From: Microcaldota archaeon
GTDB taxonomy: Archaea; Micrarchaeota; Micrarchaeia; Micrarchaeales; Micrarchaeaceae
Assembly: GCA_027365215.1 (NCBI GenBank)
Contig: DAHXNT010000039.1
Location: 1-6,358 of the forward strand
Reading direction: 5' to 3'
Length of the DNA: 6,358 nt
The notes under the pieces were generated by a model. The model was given only the letters and a program-made list of their open reading frames with translations. It was not told the DNA's origin and searched no databases. Position 1 is the first letter of the stretch; each line of letters begins with the position of its first letter. The translations under genes were made by a program, and so were the position numbers. Shown here piece by piece: positions 1-5,341 of this stretch.

Positions 1-90
1 GGCAGAAAATTGGCAGCAGTAATGACCTGCTGCACGCTGCCGTCAGAAGGATATTTCAGGGAAGGCGTTTATTACTGAAGGACTAGACAA

Positions 91-109
91 CCCCCAACGA
101 GGTTGGGGG
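91..109. repeat. Strong 8-bp stem-loop, possible IS200/IS605-type right-end hairpin
   Basis: CCCCCAAC at 91-98 pairs perfectly with GTTGGGGG at 102-109 around a GAG loop. No T-run follows (AATTCTTAAGG), and archaea seldom use hairpin terminators, so a simple terminator is not the best reading. GC-rich hairpins with C-runs and G-runs near the 3' end are typical of the right ends (and the overlapping TnpB guide-RNA scaffold) of IS200/IS605-type elements. If so, the element body would lie to the left, outside the window. The open frame at 1-78 (ends in TGA) and another ending at 84-86 could be a gene tail, but neither peptide is recognisable as TnpB. The structure is certain; the identity is a weak inference. 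Confidence 0.4.
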
Positions 110-128
110 AATTCTTAAGGTATTAATT

Positions 129-138
129 ACTCGCGAGT
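129..138. repeat. Perfect 10-bp palindrome, possible operator
   Basis: ACTCGCGAGT is its own reverse complement and lies about 27 bp upstream of the TATA candidate of the glycosylase gene. It could be a binding site for a dimeric regulator, but a single 10-bp palindrome can also be chance. Apart from this and the neighbouring hairpin, nothing else stands out in 110-160. Confidence 0.2.
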
Positions 139-164
139 TCATCAGCAAAAGTTTTATCAGGAGA

Positions 165-172
165 TATTTATA
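165..172 (+). promoter_or_regulatory. Candidate TATA box for the glycosylase-DUF488 operon
   Basis: TATTTATA lies in an AT-rich stretch after a purine-rich GAGA, which is compatible with an archaeal BRE/TATA pair. Its centre is 34.5 bp before the ATG at 203, the same distance seen for other start codons in this window, but 58.5 bp before the TTG at 227. Transcripts starting about 26 bp downstream (near 195) would therefore carry the 5-codon ATG-to-TAG frame at 203-220 before the glycosylase start. Confidence 0.4.
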
Positions 173-226
173 GCCTGAGTTAACTGGGTATAGCAAGTGA
201 TTATGCAACCATCTGCCTAGGCGATA

Positions 227-745
227 TTGACGATCAGATACAAGGTATCTAAGAGGCCAAGGATTATGTTTGTAGGGATTAACCCACATTATGGATCGTA
301 CAGGAGGGGAGTCCCTTTTTCAAACAATAAGATGTTCTGGTACCTGCTGAACCGTTCCGGCGTGATTAAAGAGGATCTTAATAGTCTAAAAAATGACAGA
401 ACGCTGAAGAGGATATATGAGACAAGGTTTCTGCCCGTCTACAACCTGAACTTCACAAATATAATAGATAGGCCATCACGCGATGTATCCCAGTTAAAGC
501 GAGGAGAAGAGCGCAACGGCAGGAAAAGAATCCTGCGGGCTATTTCCATAAATGAACCGAAGGTCGTCTGCTTTATAGGAAAGGTTACTTATTCAAAATT
601 TACCGGAGGCAATGACTTTAAGTTTGGCTGGCAGGAGAATATTCACAACTCAAGAGTATATCTGATGCACTTCCCGATAAGGGGAGAAGCGCAGGTCAGG
701 ATCAAGGAGCTGAGGGAAGTAAACAAGGCGGCGATGCATGGCTAA
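227..745 (+). CDS. Mug/TDG-family mismatch-specific uracil-DNA glycosylase
   Basis: The 172-aa protein belongs to the uracil-DNA glycosylase superfamily, closest in layout to the Mug/TDG family, which removes uracil or thymine opposite G after deamination of C or 5-methyl-C. Motif 1 is VGINPHYGS at residues 16-24; N19 corresponds to the catalytic Asn of Mug. PFSNNKMFW (30-38) matches Mug's PFAHPANRFW, NIIDRPS (78-84) matches its LVDRPT, and FIGK is at 116-119. The second loop, HFPIRGEAQ (148-156), differs from Mug's NPSGLSR, so substrate range may differ. TTG at 227 is the first usable start after the TAG at 218-220. GGCGAT at 220-225 is a Shine-Dalgarno-like match next to it, and 16 residues before GINP is normal. 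ATG at 266 would leave only three residues before GINP. The gene overlaps the DUF488 gene by 8 nt, so the two are probably cotranscribed. Confidence 0.85.
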   Translation: MTIRYKVSKRPRIMFVGINPHYGSYRRGVPFSNNKMFWYLLNRSGVIKEDLNSLKNDRTLKRIYETRFLPVYNLNFTNIIDRPSRDVSQLKRGEERNGRKRILRAISINEPKVVCFIGKVTYSKFTGGNDFKFGWQENIHNSRVYLMHFPIRGEAQVRIKELREVNKAAMHG

Positions 746-1262
746 AAATAAGCTGATCATTTTCACTGTAGGCCATTCTACACGTAAGCTTAGCGAGTTT
801 ATGAAAGTACTAGATACGTTCGGGATAAAGGAATTAGTAGACATACGTACCATACCAAAATCAAGAGCTAACCCCCAGTTCAACGAGAAAAGGCTCGCGG
901 CGGGTCTGAAAAGGCACCATATACGCTACAAGCACATGAAGGGATTAGGAGGTCTCAGACATCCACTGAAGAACTCCATAAACACATACTGGTACAATGC
1001 ATCGTTCAGGGGCTTTGCAGATTATATGCAAACCAGCGAGTTTAGGAAGAGCCTCACCGAGCTTATTGGGCTTGCAAAGAAAAGACAGACCGTTATAATG
1101 TGCGCGGAGGCAGTGCCATGGAGATGCCACAGGTCTCTTATAGCAGATGCGCTTCTAGTCAGAGGCATAAGCGTCAGGCATATATTTAGCTCGACTAACT
1201 CGAAACCTCATGAACTTACAAAGAGCGCGAAAGTGAGAAGACTAAATATAACGTATAAATAA
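738..1262 (+). CDS. DUF488 family protein
   Basis: The 174-aa protein matches the DUF488 family (Pfam PF04343), whose biochemical role is not established. Visible family marks are the N-terminal TVGHSTRKLSEF (10-21), VDIRTIPKSRANPQF (34-48), KGLGGLR (68-74), and a C-terminal cluster with C122, E124, C130, H131 and R132 (CAEAVPWRCHR). The paired Cys/His residues look like a metal- or thiol-based site, which is inference. Length is typical and there is no membrane segment or signal peptide. The ATG at 738 lies inside the last codons of the glycosylase gene, with GGCGAT at 730-735 as a possible Shine-Dalgarno, so translation is probably coupled. The context suggests a role in nucleic-acid or nucleotide damage handling, but this rests on gene order alone. 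Confidence 0.85.
   Translation: MAKNKLIIFTVGHSTRKLSEFMKVLDTFGIKELVDIRTIPKSRANPQFNEKRLAAGLKRHHIRYKHMKGLGGLRHPLKNSINTYWYNASFRGFADYMQTSEFRKSLTELIGLAKKRQTVIMCAEAVPWRCHRSLIADALLVRGISVRHIFSSTNSKPHELTKSAKVRRLNITYK
1254..1261 (+). promoter_or_regulatory. TATA box for the small membrane protein gene
   Basis: TATAAATA overlaps the last codons and stop of the DUF488 gene. Its centre (1257.5) is 32.5 bp before ATG 1290 and 35.5 bp before ATG 1293, so a start site about 26 bp downstream would give a nearly leaderless mRNA. This argues for an ATG start and against the longer TTG start at 1281. Confidence 0.55.
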
Positions 1263-1289
1263 CGTCTCTACTATGAATACTTGGTTCAT

Positions 1290-1709
1290 ATGATGGACAA
1301 TGTTGTTGCGACGAGTAAGATGGCAAGGCTTTACATAGCCACTGGATTTTTGTACTTCGTGATGGGGACAATACTTCTTGTTCTTAGCCTGTCGGGCATA
1401 TTGGCTATAGGACGTGACCCAGTATTCATACTATTATTGTATGGTTTTGTTACACAGCTGATTTTTGGTGTATCATACATTTTTGTACCTGGTGTTTCAC
1501 GACATAGCGGAGCAAGTTACAGGACCATAATCCCAGAGTACGTTCTCCTTAATGCAGGGATAATTGCATTTGAGGGTGTTGCACTAACGGGCCAGAAGGA
1601 CGTCGCAGTCCTCGTCGTAGGCCTGACGGCATTAATAATTGCGGTACTGATACACGCGATTAACATATGGCGCACGATAATCGGCAGAAAAAGTAGAAAT
1701 ACAGCATAG
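1290..1709 (+). CDS. Small four-helix integral membrane protein, haem-copper oxidase subunit I-like
   Basis: The 139-aa protein has four hydrophobic helices at roughly residues 12-38, 44-67, 83-101 and 103-127, then a short basic tail (RTIIGRKSRN). Helix 2 with LLYGFVTQLIFGVSYIFVP recalls the segment of haem-copper oxidase/NO reductase subunit I (or NnrS-type proteins) that normally follows a haem-ligand His. Here the preceding residues are RDPVF, so that His is absent, and the full-length family has about twelve helices. This may therefore be a small non-catalytic relative or only a look-alike. Start: TTG 1281, ATG 1290 and ATG 1293 are all in frame; ATG 1290 is chosen because the TATA box at 1254-1261 would put the transcript start at about 1284. 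The gene converges on the hemerythrin gene with a 10-nt gap. The coding call is firm, the family link weak. Confidence 0.7.
   Translation: MMDNVVATSKMARLYIATGFLYFVMGTILLVLSLSGILAIGRDPVFILLLYGFVTQLIFGVSYIFVPGVSRHSGASYRTIIPEYVLLNAGIIAFEGVALTGQKDVAVLVVGLTALIIAVLIHAINIWRTIIGRKSRNTA
1688..1703 (-). terminator. T-rich stretch, possible terminator of the hemerythrin gene
   Basis: On the minus strand, 15 to 35 nt past the hemerythrin stop codon, the sequence reads GTATTTCTACTTTTT, with a T5 run at 1692-1688. Archaeal transcription commonly ends at T-rich tracts without hairpins. The tract lies inside the 3' coding end of the convergent membrane protein gene. Confidence 0.25.
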
Positions 1710-1719
1710 CATTGCGGTA

Positions 1720-2286
1720 TCACACCATCCTGGATAATGCCTCTCTCTTTGCCTTATCTTCTACGTAATCATCGATCCATGGATATATGCCTTCTTCTTC
1801 CATCTTGTCATGACCTGCTAGTAGCTGCTCCAGATCCGATTCAAGAGCTGCATCCCTGGTCTTTAATCCTGCAGATATCCCTTTCAAGTCATCCCTTATT
1901 CTGTTATGTTGCAATAGAAGCTCGTCTATCATCGCAGAATCGTCTCCCAACTTCTGCTTGACAATAGGGAATAGGATATCCTCCTCCCACTTCATATGCC
2001 GCTCGATGCCATTCTTAAATTCCAGGAATAACTGCTTTGTTTCTCCTGCTTTTTTCGACTTCCTAAATTCCTGAAGGATGTAGTCAAGCCTTGAGTGATC
2101 CGTGGACATGAATACAGCTACGCTGTCTCGTTCTCTCTTGTAGAAGGTATTCTTAGCCTGCTTCCATACATTCCAAGCAACTGCAAACTTTATTATCTGC
2201 TGTTCTGTGCCGTTCGTCGCTTCATCCAACGTAAGCTTATACTTGGTTTTCATATAGTCCAAGAATTCCTTATCATACTGCTCCAT
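1720..2286 (-). CDS. Hemerythrin HHE cation-binding domain protein
   Basis: The 188-aa soluble, all-helical protein has a hemerythrin-like four-helix bundle after an N-terminal helical extension of about 50 residues. Candidate di-iron ligands are H64 (STDHSRLDYIL), H97 and E101 (RHMKWEE), H127 (LLLQHNRI), and H159 and E163 (GHDKMEEE), a complete set of His and carboxylate residues for the HHE family. Such proteins bind O2, NO or iron, or act in oxidative and nitrosative stress; which of these applies here cannot be read. A GTG at 2325 would add 13 residues, but ATG 2286 is preferred because GTGATC (minus strand, 2295-2290) is a good archaeal Shine-Dalgarno at correct spacing. The gene is a convergent single gene next to the small membrane protein. 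It ends in TGA. Confidence 0.88.
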   Translation of the reverse strand: MEQYDKEFLDYMKTKYKLTLDEATNGTEQQIIKFAVAWNVWKQAKNTFYKRERDSVAVFMSTDHSRLDYILQEFRKSKKAGETKQLFLEFKNGIERHMKWEEDILFPIVKQKLGDDSAMIDELLLQHNRIRDDLKGISAGLKTRDAALESDLEQLLAGHDKMEEEGIYPWIDDYVEDKAKREALSRMV

Positions 2287-2345
2287 GTGGATCACATTGC
2301 CTTTTAAAGGAATGATTCCTCCCACGCCTAAAGGCGCAGAGCGGA

Positions 2346-2355
2346 CTTTTTATTA
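2346..2355 (-). promoter_or_regulatory. Candidate TATA region of the hemerythrin gene
   Basis: The minus strand reads ATAATAAAAA here. A start site about 26 bp downstream would fall near 2325 and give a leader of about 40 nt containing the GTGATC ribosome binding site. The leader would begin with a small inverted repeat (CGCC TTTA GGCG, 2336-2325). Other AT-rich candidates lie at about 2388-2398 and 2411-2421, so the choice is uncertain. The rest of 2356-2481 shows no gene. Confidence 0.3.
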
Positions 2356-2481
2356 TCTCAGTTTTTCCTCCCATCTTTTACGCTTTTATGATATATTTCC
2401 TGTTGCAAGTAATTTATATTTTTGTTCCTGCCTCTGGAGGCTGCCTGCCTTCTTGATAAAACTTGTTGCTAAGAGGTTTTG

Positions 2482-2553
2482 TGGACTCGGCGGGATTCGA
2501 ACCCGCGACCCCATCGTTGCGAACGATGTGCGCTACCACTGCGCTACGAGCCC
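2482..2553 (-). tRNA. tRNA-Ala (anticodon CGC)
   Basis: The minus strand folds into a complete 72-nt cloverleaf. The acceptor stem is GGGCTCG/CGAGTCC, the D stem GCGC/GCGC with loop AGTGGTA, the anticodon stem CATCG/CGATG with loop TTCGCAA, the variable loop GGGTC, and the T arm GCGGG-TTCGAAT-CCCGC. The anticodon is CGC (2521-2519), reading GCG. The acceptor carries G3-U70, the alanine identity pair, which confirms the assignment. The discriminator is A73 and the gene continues CAC, so the CCA end is not encoded and must be added by the CCA-adding enzyme whose gene lies divergently next door. Position 26 is A, so this tRNA lacks the usual Trm1 target G26. No intron is seen. Confidence 0.97.
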
Positions 2554-2580
2554 TTGCACAGATTATTCATTATAGAAGTT

Positions 2581-2588
2581 ATTTATAT
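2581..2588. promoter_or_regulatory. TATA element apparently shared by tRNA-Ala and cca
   Basis: ATTTATAT (ATATAAAT on the minus strand) is centred 31.5 bp upstream of the tRNA-Ala 5' end, giving a start about 5 nt before the mature tRNA. It is also 35.5 bp upstream of the cca ATG at 2620, giving a leader of about 9 nt. It is the only good AT-rich box in the 66-bp divergent gap. TATA boxes can be read in both directions, with the BRE setting polarity; no strong BRE is evident on either side. Confidence 0.6.
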
Positions 2589-2619
2589 GTTACACGAGAA
2601 TCAACATTCAGTTGGTTTT

Positions 2620-4047
2620 ATGGCTCGCGCCGGCAGCATTGTGAAGAAAGCTAGCAAGGCATCCGACAGCAAGCTGAAGGCTGTCGTCGACATGATAATA
2701 GAGGATGTCAGGCCGTCCAAGAAGGAGATAGAAGGGGCCATTGCGGTTTCCAACAGCATCTCTTCCAGAATCAAGAAGCTCATGCCGAAGGGCGCCGAGC
2801 TGGTGATAGTGGGCTCCATGGCGCGCGGCACGCAGGTGAAGGGCAGCTATGACGTAGACATGTTCCTTCTCTATCCGCGGAGCTTCGACGAGAAGAAGAT
2901 GGAGAATGGCACGATAGAGATCGCGAAGAAGATAATAGACAGGAAAAAGGGCGAAACCTTCACAGTCAAGTACGCACAGCACCCCTATGCGAGGATAAAC
3001 GTCAATGGCATGAATGCCGACATAGTCCCAGCCTACAAGATAGGCAACGCGCTCGAGAGGGGCACTGCCGTCGACCGCACGCCGCTGCACAATGCGTTCA
3101 TACTGTCGCACCTGACTGAAAGGCAGAAGGACGAGGTGCGCGTGCTGAAGGCGTTCCTGAAGGCGCACAGGATATACGGCGCCGAGGTAAGCATAGAGGG
3201 CTTTTCCGGGTACCTATGCGAACTGCTCATACACACCTATGGCTCATTCGAGGCGCTCCTCAGGAGCGTGGCGTCGGCCAGGCTCCCGTGGGTGCTAGAC
3301 CCGAAGGAATCTGCGATGGTTGAGCCGCATTCCGATGCCGCTGCGGCGCTGGTGAAGAAGTTCTCAAAGGAGATTGTCGTGATCGACCCGACAGACAGCA
3401 ACAGGAACGTCGCTGCGGCGCTTTCGCTCGAATCGTTCTCCCGTTTCATCCTGGCGTCCAGGATGCTGCTCGACAGGCCCACGAAGGACGCGTTCTACGG
3501 CGAGGGCTATTCCGACGCGTATCCGGAGCGCGCACTCTCCGCGCTGATAAAGTCCTTGGACTGCGAGCTTTATACTTTGGAGTTTGGGCTTGCGGACATA
3601 GCCAACGACATAAAGTGGCAGCAGCTGAAGAGGCTCGACAGGAGCATACGGATACTTATGAAGAAGAGTGGCTTCGAGCCGCTGATAGCACTCCAGGACA
3701 TGGAAGACAGCATAGGGGTTATCGCGTATCTCGTCAACAGGCATTACAACGGCACGCGCGCGATTGAGGGGCCGAGCGTATTCCTGAAGGGCGCGGCCGA
3801 GAAGTTCGCCGATGCTCACAGTAAGTCTTACAAGTACCTCGATGGCGAAAGGATAATGGCACTTGAGAAGCCGGAACACAGTAATGTGCACAGCCTGCTC
3901 GAAAGCATAAGGAGATCGAATGAGATAAGCAAGCTGTCACATGTGCGCGTGAAGGAAGCGAAACTCTTCTTCGGGACCGAAATGCCGGAGGAATGCGCAA
4001 GACTCGTGCACAGGAGCTTCGTGAAGAAGACCACTCTCAGGATTTAG
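2620..4047 (+). CDS. cca: CCA-adding enzyme (class I archaeal tRNA nucleotidyltransferase)
   Basis: The 475-aa enzyme adds CCA to tRNA 3' ends from CTP and ATP without a nucleic-acid template. The nucleotidyltransferase head has VGSMARGTQVKGS (64-76) followed by D78 and D80 (YDVDMFLLYP) and a third carboxylate D134 (NADIVPAYK), the metal-binding triad of the class I family. VDRTPLHN (151-158), RIYGAEV and GFSGYLCELL (194-203) are archaeal CCA-enzyme signatures. DPTDSNRNVAAALS (256-269) opens the central part, and the C-terminal tail domain follows. Length is slightly above the roughly 440 aa common in the family. The open frame runs upstream to 2479, but that part is antisense tRNA. ATG 2587 lies in the TATA box, so ATG 2620 is the sensible start; there is no clear Shine-Dalgarno, as expected for a near-leaderless mRNA. 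The 3' end overlaps the convergent kinase gene by 11 nt. Confidence 0.96.
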   Translation: MARAGSIVKKASKASDSKLKAVVDMIIEDVRPSKKEIEGAIAVSNSISSRIKKLMPKGAELVIVGSMARGTQVKGSYDVDMFLLYPRSFDEKKMENGTIEIAKKIIDRKKGETFTVKYAQHPYARINVNGMNADIVPAYKIGNALERGTAVDRTPLHNAFILSHLTERQKDEVRVLKAFLKAHRIYGAEVSIEGFSGYLCELLIHTYGSFEALLRSVASARLPWVLDPKESAMVEPHSDAAAALVKKFSKEIVVIDPTDSNRNVAAALSLESFSRFILASRMLLDRPTKDAFYGEGYSDAYPERALSALIKSLDCELYTLEFGLADIANDIKWQQLKRLDRSIRILMKKSGFEPLIALQDMEDSIGVIAYLVNRHYNGTRAIEGPSVFLKGAAEKFADAHSKSYKYLDGERIMALEKPEHSNVHSLLESIRRSNEISKLSHVRVKEAKLFFGTEMPEECARLVHRSFVKKTTLRI

Positions 4048-4669
4048 GATTTACTTTACTTTTCCTTATTTTGCCTTCGCCGAAGTCGAACGAGCCCGCC
4101 TTTATCAGCTGGTACATCTCTTTCATCATGTCTATCTCGTTTAGCCTAGGCTTCTTCGGCCTTCTGCCCGCTGCGGTATCGGCTATGTAATCTATGACCT
4201 CTTTCGAATCCTGAGCTGTAGCCACCTCGTACGTCTCGCCGGCCCTGCCTATCATGTCGCTGCCGACGCAGTCCATCGCCTCGCAGAGGATGTTCTCGCT
4301 TATCTTCTGTTCGGGGTAATGCCTCTTCTCAAGCCTCCTCAGGAGCTCCTTGAGGCCGCACCTGGTAACGACCGCTAAATCAAACTTCAGGCCCAGATAT
4401 GGCACAAGGTGCCCCACCACAACGGTTGCGGACTCGCCTGTGGATGCCCGCTTTACGAGTTCCTTCCTGACCGCTACGCCAAGCCTTTTAGTATCGGCTA
4501 TCTTGGTGCCGTGCACATCTGTTCCGACGAATAGGCGCATGCTTTTCGCCACATCGTTGACTTCTATCACTGAGGAATTAGGCGTCGCGCTGGCGAGCTT
4601 CCTTGCGAAAACGCTCTTGCCGGTTCCAGGCGTGCCCACCACGGCAACGCTGATCGTCTTCGTCTTCAA
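4037..4669 (-). CDS. AK6/Fap7-type adenylate kinase
   Basis: The 210-aa P-loop NMP kinase resembles the AK6 (hCINAP/Fap7) family, which has adenylate kinase/ATPase activity and in eukaryotes and archaea assists small-subunit ribosome maturation through uS11. The P-loop GTPGTGKS is at 12-19. IEVNDVAK (35-42) corresponds to the NMP-binding region. VVVGHLVPYL (83-92) matches the family's GHL segment, TRCGLKELLRRL is at 102-113, and RHYPEQKISENILCEAMD (116-133) is the diagnostic LID region. Residues from about 170 form a basic C-terminal extension beyond the usual 170-190 aa. The start is TTG 4669: the previous in-frame codon but one is the TAG of the upstream gene, no ATG precedes the P-loop, and GGGG in the end of the upstream gene may serve as ribosome site. 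It is the second gene of a tight two-gene operon. Confidence 0.9.
   Translation of the reverse strand: MKTKTISVAVVGTPGTGKSVFARKLASATPNSSVIEVNDVAKSMRLFVGTDVHGTKIADTKRLGVAVRKELVKRASTGESATVVVGHLVPYLGLKFDLAVVTRCGLKELLRRLEKRHYPEQKISENILCEAMDCVGSDMIGRAGETYEVATAQDSKEVIDYIADTAAGRRPKKPRLNEIDMMKEMYQLIKAGSFDFGEGKIRKSKVNPKS
4050..4072 (+). terminator. T-rich tract, possible terminator of cca
   Basis: Immediately after the cca stop the plus strand is strongly T-rich, with TTTAC repeats, TTTT and ATTTT. That is the typical form of an archaeal terminator. It sits within the 3' coding end of the convergent kinase gene, where the other strand encodes its lysine-rich tail. Confidence 0.4.
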
Positions 4670-4672
4670 ACG

Positions 4673-5275
4673 CTATGACCCCTTCAAGTAGTCCTCTGCT
4701 GTGTTCAGTAGGTCTATGAGCTCGCTCCTGCCCATCTCGGCCGTCAGTACGGCGTTCGGGGGAAGATACGCGTTTATCACGTAGTCCTTGTGGCCGCTGA
4801 AGAGCCAGCTGGCTATGCTGTAGCTCTTGAGCTTGTAGCTGTAGTCCGCCACGTAGAATGCATGCGAGAGCAGCTTGTCTATAAGCGCCGAAACCGAGGG
4901 ATCGAACGTGCTTATGAATATTATCTCATCTCTCGTGTCATCCTTGGTCACCGTAGCGGGATTGATGAGAGGTACCTTGTTCTGCCTCGACTGAAGGGTA
5001 ACCGCCTGAGAGAGCTGCCTAGACACAGAATCGCATTTGGCTGCTGCATTCTCGAACTCATGCGCCTGCTCCGGCATCGAAGCAATCAGCGCGTCTATGT
5101 AGCCGCTTGCCTCCTCCTTGAGGTTAGATATGGTGGTCGATAGGTTCTGCTTCGTGGAGAACTTTCCGGGATCGGAAAGCAGGTCCCTGAGCGAAAGGCC
5201 GTACTTGCTGCCTATCTTCTTGTCTATGCCGCCGATAACGGAATCAGTATAGTCACTCCAGAGTTCAGCCATCAT
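4673..5275 (-). CDS. Hypothetical protein, 200 aa, cotranscribed with AK6-like kinase
   Basis: I do not recognise this protein. It is soluble, with no signal peptide or membrane helix, and mainly helical in character. Residues 1-35 contain LWSDYTDSVIGGIDKKIG, 40-95 look like long amphipathic helices with many S/A/E/Q residues, and 116-145 hold a hydrophobic stretch (DEIIFISTFDPS, then SALIDKLLSHAFYVADYSY). A short LPPNAVLTAEMGRSELIDL lies near the C terminus. No Cys/His cluster or nucleotide-binding motif is visible. The start is ATG 5275 or ATG 5272 (consecutive); GGTG at 5281-5278 on the minus strand is 2 or 5 nt away and favours the second. Its TAG stop is one codon (CGT) before the TTG of the kinase in the same frame, so the two are surely cotranscribed and probably translationally coupled. 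It may be a kinase partner or a ribosome-biogenesis factor, but only by association. Confidence 0.82.
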   Translation of the reverse strand: MMAELWSDYTDSVIGGIDKKIGSKYGLSLRDLLSDPGKFSTKQNLSTTISNLKEEASGYIDALIASMPEQAHEFENAAAKCDSVSRQLSQAVTLQSRQNKVPLINPATVTKDDTRDEIIFISTFDPSVSALIDKLLSHAFYVADYSYKLKSYSIASWLFSGHKDYVINAYLPPNAVLTAEMGRSELIDLLNTAEDYLKGS

Positions 5276-5303
5276 GACACCATATCATTATATGTTTCCA
5301 TCG

Positions 5304-5313
5304 ATTATATAAT
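5304..5313. promoter_or_regulatory. Palindromic TATA element shared by two divergent operons
   Basis: ATTATATAAT is its own reverse complement and is the main TATA candidate in the 66-bp gap between divergent genes. Its centre (5308.5) is exactly 33.5 bp from the plus-strand ATG 5342 and from the minus-strand ATG 5275. A start about 26 bp from the centre on either side leaves leaders of roughly 7-8 nt. Confidence 0.65.
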
Positions 5314-5341
5314 AAAGTTTTCTGGATTCTTGGTGCATAGT

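Noticed and set aside
218..220. Pyrrolysine or general TAG readthrough, considered because of in-frame TAGs at 218 and 4673
   Set aside because: TAG is the natural end of several genes here (1707-1709, 4045-4047, 5660-5662), so it works as an ordinary stop.
83..289. Minus-strand 68-aa open frame near the left edge
   Set aside because: It crosses the hairpin and the start of the glycosylase gene, has no ribosome site and matches no family.
1737..1961. Plus-strand frames inside the hemerythrin gene (also 2095-2307)
   Set aside because: Antisense shadows of a gene with a full set of iron ligands.
2430..2441. GCCTC-TG-GAGGC inverted repeat
   Set aside because: The loop is too short for a stable full hairpin and it has no clear position relative to a gene, so it is probably chance.
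2479..2619. 47-residue N-terminal extension of the cca frame
   Set aside because: It is translation of the antisense strand of tRNA-Ala and of the promoter gap. The DSNPRP-type peptide is a well-known artefact of reading tRNA genes backwards.
2463..2654. Other plus-strand open frames across the tRNA (also 2285-2575)
   Set aside because: Same cause: antisense tRNA sequence, with no family resemblance.
2608..3168. Long minus-strand open frame inside cca, and a second at 3364-3891
   Set aside because: They are opposite to a well-supported gene. Codon bias of the GC-richer cca strand keeps the antisense frame open, and the peptides show no domain.
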